Source of the DNA: CAWGJF01 sp963715745
GTDB taxonomy: Bacteria > Bacteroidota > Ignavibacteria > Ignavibacteriales > Ignavibacteriaceae
Reading direction: 5' to 3'
Assembly (NCBI GenBank): GCA_963715745.1
Contig: OY970271.1
Location: 2,728,001-2,792,000 of the forward strand
DNA: 64,000 nt
The stretch's first letter is position 1. Each line of letters begins with the position of its first letter. The position numbers were made by a program, and so were the translations under genes. Below the pieces are notes generated by a model. That model was not told the DNA's origin. It did no database searches and saw nothing but the letters and a program-made list of their open reading frames with translations. This document shows positions 25,205 to 34,849 of the stretch, in pieces.

Positions 25205-26443
25205 TTATAATTCGGGATTCTGAATTAGTTTAACTATTTCAACTTTTTGTGCGCTCGCACGTGCGATGAGAATTGTGAAGTTATCTATTTTAACAGTTTC
25301 ACCCTGTCTTGGAATTCTACCTATTTTATTAAGAATGTATCCGCTCATTGTTTCATAATCGCCTTCTTCGATTTTCAATCCACCCTTACCGGAATATTTT
25401 TCATTTATATGATCAATCTCAACTTTCCCGCTTATTAAATAGGTTCGTTCACCTATCTTTCTGCAAATCTCTTCTTCAATATCAAACTCATCTTTTATTT
25501 CTCCGAATAGTTCTTCCAGAATATCTTCCATTGTAATTATTCCGGCAGTTCCGCCAAATTCATCAACTATAATTGCAATAGAAATTCTTTTTTCCAGAAA
25601 CTCATTTAATGCTTCAAAACTTTTTTTAGATTCCGGAATAAAGCTAACTTCACGTGTAATACTTTGAACACTTGTCGGATTATTGAAGATATCTTTTGCA
25701 AGTAATATACCTTTTATGTTATCCAGATCATTTTCGTAAACGACAAGTTTTGAAAATCCTGATTCGATTAATATCTCAATTGATTCATCGATTGATTGAG
25801 TTATTTCGACACCAACTATTTCAGTACGGGGAGTCATAGCCTCATGCACCCGCTGCTCGCTTAGTTCAAATACCCGGGTTATAAGATCGCTTGCTTTCTT
25901 ATCAACCACACCTGCTTTTTCGCTTTCCTTCACAATTACCTTTATATCTTCTTTATCAAACAAATGACCAATGTTTTCTGCTGCAGCACTTTTTGTACTT
26001 GTCAACTTTTCAGAAAATAACGAAGCTGCTTTAACAAATGGATATAACAGGTAAGAAATAATGCGTAAGGGAATAGAAGTTACTAACACTATTCTATCGG
26101 CTAATTCCCGGGCAAAATATTTGGGAATTATTTCACCAAAAAGTAAAATGAAAAAGGAAGATACAAGTAAGATACTTAATTCGCCCCAGCCGAAAAGTTT
26201 TACTAAAAATATTGCACTGAATGAAGCAAAGGCAATGTTAACAACATTATTTCCTATAAGTATTGTAGAAAAAAAAGTTTGTGGATGGTTTACAAAAAAA
26301 TGTGCAGCCTTTGCAGCCGGATTATTTTTCCTCGAACGGATTTCAATCTTAAGCTTATTCGCTACAACAAATGCCAGTTCAGTACCTGAGAAAAATCCGC
26401 TAACTAATAAAAGTATAATAAGAAATAATAACTGCTGATCCAT
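25205..26443 (-). CDS. CNNM/CorC-type transporter (DUF21-CBS-CorC_HlyC)
   Basis: The 412-residue protein has three parts: an N-terminal DUF21 membrane domain of three to four helices (residues 1-175; FSGTELAFVVANKLKIEIR, FGEIIPKYFAREL), a CBS pair (about 195-310; MTPRTEIVGVEI, KGILLAKDIFNN, VDEFGGTAGIITMEDILEE) and a C-terminal CorC_HlyC domain (about 325-405). CNNM/CorC proteins are linked to magnesium and cobalt efflux. In Bacteroidota, relatives include the gliding protein GldE, but that assignment cannot be made here. Confidence 0.88.
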   Translation of the reverse strand: MDQQLLFLIILLLVSGFFSGTELAFVVANKLKIEIRSRKNNPAAKAAHFFVNHPQTFFSTILIGNNVVNIAFASFSAIFLVKLFGWGELSILLVSSFFILLFGEIIPKYFARELADRIVLVTSIPLRIISYLLYPFVKAASLFSEKLTSTKSAAAENIGHLFDKEDIKVIVKESEKAGVVDKKASDLITRVFELSEQRVHEAMTPRTEIVGVEITQSIDESIEILIESGFSKLVVYENDLDNIKGILLAKDIFNNPTSVQSITREVSFIPESKKSFEALNEFLEKRISIAIIVDEFGGTAGIITMEDILEELFGEIKDEFDIEEEICRKIGERTYLISGKVEIDHINEKYSGKGGLKIEEGDYETMSGYILNKIGRIPRQGETVKIDNFTILIARASAQKVEIVKLIQNPEL

Positions 26444-26467
26444 TTAATTCTTCACCTGATAATAAAT

Positions 26468-27346
26468 TCAAATACCTTTATAAATAATGTACATAGTAAC
26501 CAGAATATATAAAATTACAGTAAGAATCATCGGCAAATCTGTTGCAACAACCCGGGTTGTATTTTCACCTTTCTGACTCTGGTACTCAAGATACATAAAA
26601 CGAAATATTCCAAAAACAACAAATGGAGTTGTATAAATAAGATTTTCACTTCCAAAAACATTAACAGTCCTGGGTGCTACTGTATAAAGTGCATAGCATA
26701 TTATCACCCCGGCAGCAGCAACAGTCGCCATCTGATCAGCAAAATTAAGTGAATAATGAGATAGTACTTTCCGGCTTTCATGATTTTCATTTTCAGAAAC
26801 AAGAACAAGCTCTGAATGACGTTTCATTACACCAAGAAATAAAGAAATAAACATAGTTGTTAAAAGAAGCCAGTTAGAAATAGGAACATTTATTGCAAAA
26901 GCTCCACCCAAAACCCTGATTGCAAATCCTGCTGCAATGCTGAAAATATCAAGTATTACAATATTTTTAAATATAAATGAATATAAAATATTGAGCACAA
27001 GAAATCCTATAACTGATAACAAAAATTCAAAATTTGAAAATGGAATAATTATAAAAACTATTACAAGCAGAAGTGAAGAAACAATTACAGCAGATGGAAT
27101 TTTTATTTTACCCGAAGCAATCGGTCGGTTTTTTTTTCTTGGATGAGCTCGATCAGCATTTACATCAACGAGATCATTAATTACATAAATTGAACTTGAA
27201 GCAAGACTAAAAATCAGAAATGCAAGCAATGAAGTTTTAAGGTATGACCAATCAAAAAAATGCAGTGAAAATAATAGCGGAACAAAAACAAAAAAGTTTT
27301 TTACCCACTGATGAACACGAATGAGCTTAAGATATTCGAGAAGCAT
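26468..27346 (-). CDS. UbiA-family prenyltransferase, decaprenyl-phosphate phosphoribosyltransferase-like
   Basis: The 292-residue membrane protein has about eight to nine helices and the two aspartate motifs of UbiA enzymes: NDLVDVNADRAHPRKKNRPI (about residues 57-76) and a later acidic loop. The N-terminus IRVHQWVKNFFVFVPLLFS resembles the decaprenyl-phosphate phosphoribosyltransferase branch (Rv3806c type), which makes the first intermediate of decaprenyl-phospho-arabinose. The chemistry in this organism is not proven. Its ATG overlaps the stop codon of the methylmalonyl-CoA mutase gene by one base. No epimerase (DprE) is visible. Confidence 0.8.
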   Translation of the reverse strand: MLLEYLKLIRVHQWVKNFFVFVPLLFSLHFFDWSYLKTSLLAFLIFSLASSSIYVINDLVDVNADRAHPRKKNRPIASGKIKIPSAVIVSSLLLVIVFIIIPFSNFEFLLSVIGFLVLNILYSFIFKNIVILDIFSIAAGFAIRVLGGAFAINVPISNWLLLTTMFISLFLGVMKRHSELVLVSENENHESRKVLSHYSLNFADQMATVAAAGVIICYALYTVAPRTVNVFGSENLIYTTPFVVFGIFRFMYLEYQSQKGENTTRVVATDLPMILTVILYILVTMYIIYKGI

Positions 27347-29001
27347 TAGAATACAGCGACTTCTTCGTATGTTCCGAATACTTCTCTTAATTCACTTACC
27401 ATTTCGCCAAGAGTAACATAATTTCTTGCAGCTTTAACAAAAACAGGCATTAAATTATTTCCATTCTCTCCTGCTTCTTTAATTTCTGATTTACATTCTT
27501 CAACCATCTCGTTATTTCTTGATTGTTTGATTTCAGCTAATCTTTTCTTTTGTGAAATTTCAACTTGAGGTGAAATTGTAAGAATTGGTATTTCAATCTT
27601 TTCATCTTCTTCAACAAATTCATTTATTCCAACAATAAATTTTTCTTTCATTTCAACTTCTCTCTGATATCGATAAGCAGCATCAGCAATTTCTTTCTGG
27701 AAATAACCTGTTTCAATAGCAGGAATTACTCCGCCAAGCGAATCAATCTGATCGAAAATTTCATTTGCTCCTTTTTCCATTTTTTCTGTCAACGATTCCA
27801 CAAAATAGCTGCCTCCGAGAGGATCAACTGTATTAATCACACCAGTCTCATATGCAATTAATTGCTGAGTACGCAAAGCAATCTTAACAGCTTTTTCACT
27901 GGGAAGCGCAAGAGTTTCATCCATTGAATTTGTATGTAATGATTGTGTTCCTCCAAGTACGCCAGCTAATGCCTGGAATGCGGTTCGCACAATATTATTT
28001 TCAGGCTGTTGAGCTGTTAAAGTGCAACCGGCAGTTTGAGTATGAAATCTTAACCACCAGGAACGAGGATTTTTTGCACCATACTTTTCTTTCATTCTTT
28101 TTGCAAAGATTTTTCTTGCTGCACGGAATTTTGCAATCTCTTCAAAAAAATCTAAATGCGAATTAAAGAAATACGAAATCCTTGGTGCAAAAGCATCAAC
28201 ATCCATTCCTCTTTCAATGCAAGCTTCAATGTATGCAAATCCATCAGCTAGAGTGTATGCCAGTTCCTGTACAGCAGTTGAACCAGCTTCCCTAATATGA
28301 TAACCACTGACAGAAACCGGATTCCATTGTGGAACTTCATTCGTGCAGTATTCAATCATATCAGTTATTATTCTCATTGAAGGTCGCGGTGGATAGATAT
28401 ATTCTTTTTGTGCAATGTATTCTTTTAAAATATCATTCTGTAATGTTCCGCGTAAATCTTTAAAAGCAACACCCTGCTTTTCAGCAACAGCAAGGTAATA
28501 TGCAAAAATCATTGCTGCAGGAGAGTTGATCGTCATTGAAGTAGAAACTTTGTCAAGTGGAATTTTATCGAAAAGAATTTCCATATCTTTTAAAGAAGAA
28601 ACTGCAACACCACATATTCCAACTTCACCTTCACTCAAAGCTGAATCAGCATCCCAGCCCATTAAAGTCGGGAGATCAAATGCGACTGATAAGCCTGTCT
28701 GACCGTGATTCAATAAATAATGAAATCTTTGATTCGTATCCTCCGGCGTACCGAAACCTGCAAATTGTCTCATCGTCCATATTTTTCCACGATAGCCGTT
28801 TGTATGAATTCCTCGAGTATAAGGATATTCACCGGGAAAACCGATTTCACTTAAGTAATTAATATTTTCAATATCATCAGGTCCGTAAAATGGTTCAATT
28901 TTTTCTCCGCTTACAGTCGTGAATTTCATTCCAGTAGTTTTAGCAGTTTTCAATTTAGCATCGAATGTATCTCTTTTTTCAGAATAAATTTTGTTTGTCA
29001 T
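27346..29001 (-). CDS. Methylmalonyl-CoA mutase large (catalytic) subunit
   Basis: The B12-dependent enzyme interconverts methylmalonyl-CoA and succinyl-CoA. The 551-residue protein is only the catalytic TIM-barrel part: YPYTRGIHTNGYRGKIWTMR, TGLSVAFDLPTLMGWD, YPPRPSMRIITD and SVSGYHIREAGSTAVQELAY. The tyrosine, arginine and histidine that mark methylmalonyl-CoA rather than isobutyryl-CoA mutase are kept. The C-terminal cobalamin-binding domain is absent, so a separate small subunit must be encoded elsewhere, as in archaea and some bacteria. Its product feeds succinyl-CoA metabolism, for which sucD and the fused 2-oxoglutarate dehydrogenase are also in this window. Confidence 0.92.
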   Translation of the reverse strand: MTNKIYSEKRDTFDAKLKTAKTTGMKFTTVSGEKIEPFYGPDDIENINYLSEIGFPGEYPYTRGIHTNGYRGKIWTMRQFAGFGTPEDTNQRFHYLLNHGQTGLSVAFDLPTLMGWDADSALSEGEVGICGVAVSSLKDMEILFDKIPLDKVSTSMTINSPAAMIFAYYLAVAEKQGVAFKDLRGTLQNDILKEYIAQKEYIYPPRPSMRIITDMIEYCTNEVPQWNPVSVSGYHIREAGSTAVQELAYTLADGFAYIEACIERGMDVDAFAPRISYFFNSHLDFFEEIAKFRAARKIFAKRMKEKYGAKNPRSWWLRFHTQTAGCTLTAQQPENNIVRTAFQALAGVLGGTQSLHTNSMDETLALPSEKAVKIALRTQQLIAYETGVINTVDPLGGSYFVESLTEKMEKGANEIFDQIDSLGGVIPAIETGYFQKEIADAAYRYQREVEMKEKFIVGINEFVEEDEKIEIPILTISPQVEISQKKRLAEIKQSRNNEMVEECKSEIKEAGENGNNLMPVFVKAARNYVTLGEMVSELREVFGTYEEVAVF

Positions 29002-29059
29002 TTGTTTCCTGAATTTATTATCGGATTTTTTCTTTTACTCTCTGTTTTTGAAGTATAAT

Positions 29060-30913
29060 TTACGTTCTGCCAAATCTTCTGTCAAATTCTTCCAAAGAAA
29101 TTTTAATTACAATCGGTCTGCCATGTGGGCAAACATAAGGCATTGATGTTGCAAAAAGCTGATCAATTAGCAGCCGCATTTCTTTTTCGTTTAATTTGTC
29201 ACCTGCTTTTATAGCCGTTTTGCAAGAATAGGATTTAGCTAAATTATCTTTTTCTTCAAGTTTTTTTTCTCGCTGATTTACTAAGTATTCATCAATCATT
29301 TCAATCAAAGTCTTTTCTTCCATACCTTTTTTGATATCATCCGGAACCCCGTCTATGACAATATTATCTTTACTAAGAAAACGAATATCAAAACCAAGAT
29401 GCGAAAGATGTGGATAAATTTCTTTTAATAATTGATATCTTGCCGGATCAAGCTGCATTTTCTTTGGGAAAAGTAATTGCTGAGAGAACGGAATATCAGC
29501 TTCAAGTCTGTTCAATGCTTTTTCATACAACACTCTTTCGTGAGCTACATGCTGGTCAATAATCATCAATCCGGATTTTATTTGAGAAAGAATATACTTG
29601 TTATGAAGTTGAAGTATAAATGGAATTTCCTCGTTCGTTTCAGATTCTTGTTTTGAAACCATCTCTTGCCGGAGTTTTGGTTCCATCTCCTTTTGAAATG
29701 GCGGTACTAAAGTTTCAGTAGAAGACTTTGAGATTTCTTCATCTGTAATGCGGCTAAAAATATTGTCAATCTCTTCATCAGAAAAACTCTGCGTACCGCT
29801 ATTAGTTTTTGAAGAAACAGGTCTGTCGCTGAAATCAAATTTGTTGTAAGGTTGAAAATGATCAACTAATATTTTTTCTTCGCTTCCTTCTTCATTACTG
29901 AAAACCATTGAAGGGACTAAATCGTGCGCCGAAAGACTTTTCTTTACAACAGCAAGAATTATATTATAAACATCTTTTTCATCATCAAATTTTGCCTCAA
30001 GTTTTGATGGATGAATATTCACATCTATTCTTTCCGGGTCAATTTCTATTAAGAGAATAAAAAACGGGTAGTCACCTTTTTCAAGAATATTTTCGTATGC
30101 AGTAAATACAGCGTGGTTTACCTGCTTGCTTATTATGTAACGCGTATTAAGATAAACGTATTGTTCGCCTTTGCTTTTCTTTAACAAAGATGGTTTGCCT
30201 ACATATCCTTTAATATTTATAAAATCTGTTTTTTCATCAACCGGGACAAGTGCATCGAGCATATTTTCTGCAAAGATTTGTTGAATCCTTTCTTCGAACG
30301 TTCCGGCAGAGTAATCGAAAACCAGCAGATCATCATTATAAAATTTGAAGCTGATTTCCGGTTTGCTGAGCGCTGTTTTATTGAAGGTATCAATGATGTG
30401 TTTTAGTTCAGTGTTGTCTGTCTTTAAAAATTTTCTTCTTGCAGGAATATTGTAAAAAAGATTTTTGACTATAACACAGGTACCTTTTTGAAAAGAACCT
30501 TTCTCGATTTTAACTTCGTTTCCTTCTTCAATCCTGATCGAAGTGCCAACTTCCTGATCTCTAGATTCAGTCCTGATTTCAATCTGACTTACAGCAGCTA
30601 TTGAACTTAAAGCTTCGCCTCTGAATCCATATGTTTTTATAACTTCAAGATCTTCAATTGCAGCAATTTTACTTGTAGCATGTTTTTGAACAGAAAGCAA
30701 AAGATCATCTTCAGTCATGCCGGTTCCGTCATCACAAACCTGGATAAGATTTTTACCTGCTTTTTTAACAATCACATCAATGTTTTTTGCCTCGGCATCA
30801 ATTGCGTTTTCAAGCAGCTCTTTTATAACAGATTCGGGTCGCTGTACTACTTCACCTGCAGCAATTTTATTTGCTACATTATCAGGTAATATTTTAATTT
30901 TATTCTGAATCAT
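29060..30913 (-). CDS. mutL: DNA mismatch repair protein MutL
   Basis: MutL couples MutS mismatch recognition to strand cutting and excision. The 617-residue protein has an N-terminal GHKL ATPase (ELLENAIDAEAKNI, CDDGTGMTEDD, TYGFRGEALSSIAAVSQ), a proline-, serine- and glutamate-rich linker (about residues 345-425) and a C-terminal dimerisation/endonuclease domain. The latter keeps DQHVAHERVLYE, SCKTAIKAGDKL and CPHGRPIVI, so it is the endonuclease type found in bacteria without MutH. Its start overlaps the folA stop by 4 bp. Confidence 0.95.
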   Translation of the reverse strand: MIQNKIKILPDNVANKIAAGEVVQRPESVIKELLENAIDAEAKNIDVIVKKAGKNLIQVCDDGTGMTEDDLLLSVQKHATSKIAAIEDLEVIKTYGFRGEALSSIAAVSQIEIRTESRDQEVGTSIRIEEGNEVKIEKGSFQKGTCVIVKNLFYNIPARRKFLKTDNTELKHIIDTFNKTALSKPEISFKFYNDDLLVFDYSAGTFEERIQQIFAENMLDALVPVDEKTDFINIKGYVGKPSLLKKSKGEQYVYLNTRYIISKQVNHAVFTAYENILEKGDYPFFILLIEIDPERIDVNIHPSKLEAKFDDEKDVYNIILAVVKKSLSAHDLVPSMVFSNEEGSEEKILVDHFQPYNKFDFSDRPVSSKTNSGTQSFSDEEIDNIFSRITDEEISKSSTETLVPPFQKEMEPKLRQEMVSKQESETNEEIPFILQLHNKYILSQIKSGLMIIDQHVAHERVLYEKALNRLEADIPFSQQLLFPKKMQLDPARYQLLKEIYPHLSHLGFDIRFLSKDNIVIDGVPDDIKKGMEEKTLIEMIDEYLVNQREKKLEEKDNLAKSYSCKTAIKAGDKLNEKEMRLLIDQLFATSMPYVCPHGRPIVIKISLEEFDRRFGRT

Positions 30914-31389
30914 TTCTTTTTATATTGTACAATCTCAAATTTTTCTCTGTCTTCTCTTAAAATAATATTCCACTCATTTGTATTAAATTTTGGGAAAAAG
31001 ACATCTCCTTCAGCTTCAAATTTCATATAAGATAGAATCATTTCATCGGCAATTGAAATTGCCTGTCTGTAAATTTCTCCTCCACCAATAATAAAAATTT
31101 TTTCCTCATTTTTATTTCTGCAATATTTAACCCCTTCATTTAATGAGTTTTTAATTACAACTTCGTCAAACTGGACTGTGAAATTTTTATTTCTTGTAAT
31201 AACTATATTTTCCCTGTCTTTCAAGGGCTTTCCGAGAGTCTCAAAGGTTTTTCTGCCCATTAAAACAGGAGAGCCAAGAGTAGTTTGTTTAAAATGTTTA
31301 AATTCTTCGGGAACATGCCAGGGCATTTCCCCGTTTGATCTTCCAATTACATTATTTGATGCAATTGCAGATATTATAATAATTCTCAA
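30910..31389 (-). CDS. folA: Dihydrofolate reductase
   Basis: FolA reduces dihydrofolate made by ThyA back to tetrahydrofolate with NADPH. The 159-residue protein has ISAIASNNVIGRSNGEMPWH, EEFKHFKQTTLGSPVLMGRK, the NADPH-binding IIGGGEIYRQAI and the acidic substrate-binding position is taken by Glu in VPEEFKHF. Its start overlaps the thyA stop by 4 bp and its stop overlaps mutL by 4 bp. The thyA-folA pair is common and confirms the call. Confidence 0.95.
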   Translation of the reverse strand: MRIIIISAIASNNVIGRSNGEMPWHVPEEFKHFKQTTLGSPVLMGRKTFETLGKPLKDRENIVITRNKNFTVQFDEVVIKNSLNEGVKYCRNKNEEKIFIIGGGEIYRQAISIADEMILSYMKFEAEGDVFFPKFNTNEWNIILREDREKFEIVQYKKK

Positions 31390-32225
31390 ACAGCAACCTC
31401 GAAAGATATTTTTTCATGGTGCTGATAACCCACAAGTTCAAAGTCTTCAAACTTAAGATCATTTATATTTTTTTTAGCAATGTTTAACGTTGGTAAAGGT
31501 AATGGTTCACGTTTTAGCTGTTCTTTTAGTCCTTCAAGGTGATCATATTTATCTGTCGAGTTTAGTTTGTTGCCAACATAAATATGAGCGTCGATAATTG
31601 TATGCGCAAACTCACCGAGTTCAAGTCCAACCTGTTGTGCAATTATCTGTGTTAGTATTGAGTAAGCAGCAAGGTTGAATGGAATTCCAAGTGCAATATC
31701 ACCGGAACGTTGTGTTAAATGACAATTCAGTCTTCCATTGTTTACATTAAAGACAAAAGTATAATGACACGGCGGAAGCTTGCTTGTCGTTGCATTTCCA
31801 GGTTCCCACGCGCTTACTACTAATCTTCTGCTAGCAGGATTTCTATTAATTTCATCAATTACATACTGAATCTGATCAACTTCCCGGACAACCCACTCAC
31901 CGTTTTTATTTTTTTGTGCACTTGGGAAATGTCTCCAGTAATAACCGTATGCTGTTTCTAGATTTCCATTTTCATCAGCCCAGGCATCCCAGATTTTTGT
32001 ATGCTGTCTCAAATTTCTTATGTGATTTTCACCTGATAAATACCATAAAACTTCATGTAAAAGTGATTTCCATTGCATTTTTTTAGTTGTAAGAAGAGGA
32101 AAACCATTATTCAAGTCAACTTTGTAAAATGCACCAAAATATGAAATTGTATCCACACCTGTTCTGGTTGGTTTGTGCTTTCCATTCTCAATTACAGTTT
32201 CCACCAAATCAAGATATTCTCTCAT
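31386..32225 (-). CDS. thyA: Thymidylate synthase
   Basis: ThyA methylates dUMP to dTMP using methylenetetrahydrofolate. The 279-residue protein has catalytic Cys153 in SKLPPCHYTFVFNV, the RTG loop (KPTRTGVDTISYFG), LLHEVLWYLSGENHI and NCHLTQRSGDIALGIPFNLA. It is slightly longer than the 264-residue E. coli enzyme. It is the first gene of the thyA-folA-mutL overlapping set. Classic ThyA makes the flavin-type ThyX unnecessary. Confidence 0.95.
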   Translation of the reverse strand: MREYLDLVETVIENGKHKPTRTGVDTISYFGAFYKVDLNNGFPLLTTKKMQWKSLLHEVLWYLSGENHIRNLRQHTKIWDAWADENGNLETAYGYYWRHFPSAQKNKNGEWVVREVDQIQYVIDEINRNPASRRLVVSAWEPGNATTSKLPPCHYTFVFNVNNGRLNCHLTQRSGDIALGIPFNLAAYSILTQIIAQQVGLELGEFAHTIIDAHIYVGNKLNSTDKYDHLEGLKEQLKREPLPLPTLNIAKKNINDLKFEDFELVGYQHHEKISFEVAV

Positions 32226-32297
32226 TTTATTATAACTCCGAATTAAATTTTCTTTGGTTTGAAACTAAATTTAAAGATTTTTATCGAGGTGATAAAA

Positions 32298-33425
32298 TCA
32301 TTTATTAATATGCTTAATTATCTCAAGAGAAGCTAATCTGATTCCTTCTTTAATTTTGGCGATTGATTCTTCTTTCGAATTAAAAAACTTTGATATTTCT
32401 ATCGGCTTTACATTTTTGGGAAGTTGATTTAAAATAAATTGTTCTATTTTTCCACAAACCAGAAATATTTTTTTCCCTGAGTTTTTGAATTTATTAAGTA
32501 TAATGTTTGCTCCCTTTCCCTCAATTGATTGTGAGTCAAATGCTCCTTCTCCGGTAATAACAAAATCAATTGCGTTAAAATCTGTTTCAAAAACAATATC
32601 ATTTATAAATATTTCTGCTCCTTTTAATTTTGCATTTAAAAAAATTTGTAATCCAGTAGCCAATCCACCACCAGCACCATTTAAATCATTATCTGAAATG
32701 TCTATATCATTATATTTTAATAAGTTAACAATATTAGATAATCCATCTTCAATTTGTTTTAAATCTTCTGGAGAAGCACCTTTTTGAGGACCAAAAAGAT
32801 TAATTGCTCCATAATAGCCAAACAATGGTGTATTTACATCAACAATACAAGTAATGCTAAAAGGCAATTCGGGGATGTCCGAAATCAGGGAATTAGCATT
32901 TATAAAATTAAATGGAATGAAGTCAAGAGCTTTTTTATTTGGATCTAATAATTTTAGTCCCACTTGGGAGCACGCTCCGATTCCCATATCCACAGTCCCC
33001 GTACCACCAATTCCTATTATTACATTCGAAACATCTAATTTTTCGCTTTTTACATCCTTTGATATTTTAATTAACAATTCACCCAACCCTTTTGAACTCA
33101 GATATAAAGGCATTCTTTCTCCAATTGGAATAACTTTCAAACCTAATACATTTGCTGATTCAATAAATATTTTCTTTTGATTTTCTACATATAATATTTC
33201 ACATTGTTGTTTATCATCTGAATATGGTGTTGAAACACTATATTCAACTAAGTCTCCTCCAAAATAAAATTTGCAAACATCCAGAAAACCATCTCCCCCA
33301 TCGGATATTGGTTTTAGTATTTTAACAAAGTTATCGGGTAAAAAATCATAAAAATATCCTGCAATCTCTGTTGATGTAGCGCTCTCTTTGAAACTGTTTG
33401 GAGAAATCAAAATTGATTTAGCCAT
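32298..33425 (-). CDS. Glycerate kinase (GlxK/GarK family)
   Basis: The 375-residue protein matches the glycerate 2-kinase family, which phosphorylates D-glycerate to feed glycolysis. It begins SILISPNSFKESATSTEIA and has KPISDGGDGFLDV, a glycine-rich IGIGGTGTVDMGIG (about residues 133-146), GAGGGLATGLQIFL and FVITGEGAFDSQSIEGKG. All are conserved in the GckA/GarK type. It lies 72 bp upstream of thyA on the same strand and is divergent from the GT39 gene; the pathway that supplies glycerate is not visible in the window. Confidence 0.9.
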   Translation of the reverse strand: MAKSILISPNSFKESATSTEIAGYFYDFLPDNFVKILKPISDGGDGFLDVCKFYFGGDLVEYSVSTPYSDDKQQCEILYVENQKKIFIESANVLGLKVIPIGERMPLYLSSKGLGELLIKISKDVKSEKLDVSNVIIGIGGTGTVDMGIGACSQVGLKLLDPNKKALDFIPFNFINANSLISDIPELPFSITCIVDVNTPLFGYYGAINLFGPQKGASPEDLKQIEDGLSNIVNLLKYNDIDISDNDLNGAGGGLATGLQIFLNAKLKGAEIFINDIVFETDFNAIDFVITGEGAFDSQSIEGKGANIILNKFKNSGKKIFLVCGKIEQFILNQLPKNVKPIEISKFFNSKEESIAKIKEGIRLASLEIIKHINK

Positions 33426-33511
33426 ATTAAAAAGTCTTGTTAATATTATTCTTTGTATAAAAGAGTTTTAAATCGATTTATTATCTTTACAAATCAAAAT
33501 AATAATTGAGA

Positions 33512-34849
33512 ATGAATTCTAACTTGAGCATCAACTCCATTACAGATACACTGCTTTCAAAGATCAAATACATCCTGGCTTTATACGTAATTCTTCAATT
33601 TATTTTTGTTTTGTTTTTACCAACTGAATACCGTAACGATGCCCAATATTATTTTTCACTTGCCCAGGACTGCGTTCAGAAAAATGAATTCTATCCGGCG
33701 GCAAGCCATCTTTTTGAAGATTACATCGTAGCTCCGTTATATATAAATATTCTTATTGTCCTCTTAAAAATATATAATTCGGCAGTATCAATTGGAATAT
33801 TTAACATTATAATAAATTTACTCCAGTTATTTTTAATTTATAAAATAACTCAATTTTATTCTGATAATAAAACAGCAAAACTCTCAGTTCTTATTTATAT
33901 TTTTTACTTAAATACTTTTGGGCTTGTACTTCAAAACTATACTGAATTAATATTTACTTTTTTTATACTTGCCAGTATTTATTTCTATCTGAAAAAGACT
34001 ACCTATTTTTTATTTATTTCGGGAATTATGCTCGGAGCTTCAATAGCTATCAGACCAGTCGGCTGGGTACTGGCTCTTTGTTATTTTGTTATAGCAATCT
34101 ATAACTACATTAAGAGAAAAAAAATAAATGTTGACTATTTAAAACTATTTACAGGAACTCTTTTATTTATTTTACTTTTTGGCAGTTTTAACTACCTGCA
34201 CTTTGGAAGATTCATTTTCACATCTACTACCGGTCCGGTAAATTTACTTTTGGGAGCTAATGACTCAGCAACCGGTGGATTTAATGCAAGTGTCTATGAG
34301 AAAGGAAATATAGGCTTCATTAAACAACCTGACACTTTAACTTATATTCAAAAAGGTGATTTTTATTATAACCAGGCAACAAACTGGATTAAACAAAACC
34401 CGTTAAAATGGCTATTTCTGGCACCATTAAAATTAGTTCATACTTTTGCATATGATGATATCGCAATATCGTCAATTTTAAATTTAGGAGACTGGAATTT
34501 TTATACCATCGTTAAACATTTAGGTACTGATAAAAGCTTTAAAAACATTCTTCCAAACGAACCTTTATATATAAAAATTATTTATTATTTCCTGCAGATA
34601 ACCCAACTCGTTTATTATTATTTTTTGATGATAATATTGTTCCTTTGGATAATCAAAATCTTTAAAGAAAGAAAATTCTCTCAGTATTCATTTTTGCACT
34701 CACTATTTGCACTGGTTGGAACAATAATGATATTAGTTACAGTTGGTACGCCAAGATATAAATATCCGTTGCTTATTGTTATGATACCTTTTATTGCTTC
34801 ATATATTGAATTAAAATATTTGAATAAAATTAATCGTGAAAAACAATAA
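33512..34849 (+). CDS. GT39/PMT-like membrane glycosyltransferase
   Basis: The 445-residue protein (ATG 33512, preferred to a TTG 6 bp earlier) has about ten membrane segments. The first extracytoplasmic loop contains EYRNDAQYYFSLAQD, the acidic pattern of C-type glycosyltransferases that use polyprenyl-phosphate sugars (GT39/GT83). A second conserved-looking loop is FTSTTGPVNLLLGANDS. Such enzymes transfer a sugar to proteins or lipids on the outside of the inner membrane. It overlaps the next similar gene by 14 bp, and the two are likely made together. The acceptor is unknown. Confidence 0.75.
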   Translation: MNSNLSINSITDTLLSKIKYILALYVILQFIFVLFLPTEYRNDAQYYFSLAQDCVQKNEFYPAASHLFEDYIVAPLYINILIVLLKIYNSAVSIGIFNIIINLLQLFLIYKITQFYSDNKTAKLSVLIYIFYLNTFGLVLQNYTELIFTFFILASIYFYLKKTTYFLFISGIMLGASIAIRPVGWVLALCYFVIAIYNYIKRKKINVDYLKLFTGTLLFILLFGSFNYLHFGRFIFTSTTGPVNLLLGANDSATGGFNASVYEKGNIGFIKQPDTLTYIQKGDFYYNQATNWIKQNPLKWLFLAPLKLVHTFAYDDIAISSILNLGDWNFYTIVKHLGTDKSFKNILPNEPLYIKIIYYFLQITQLVYYYFLMIILFLWIIKIFKERKFSQYSFLHSLFALVGTIMILVTVGTPRYKYPLLIVMIPFIASYIELKYLNKINREKQ

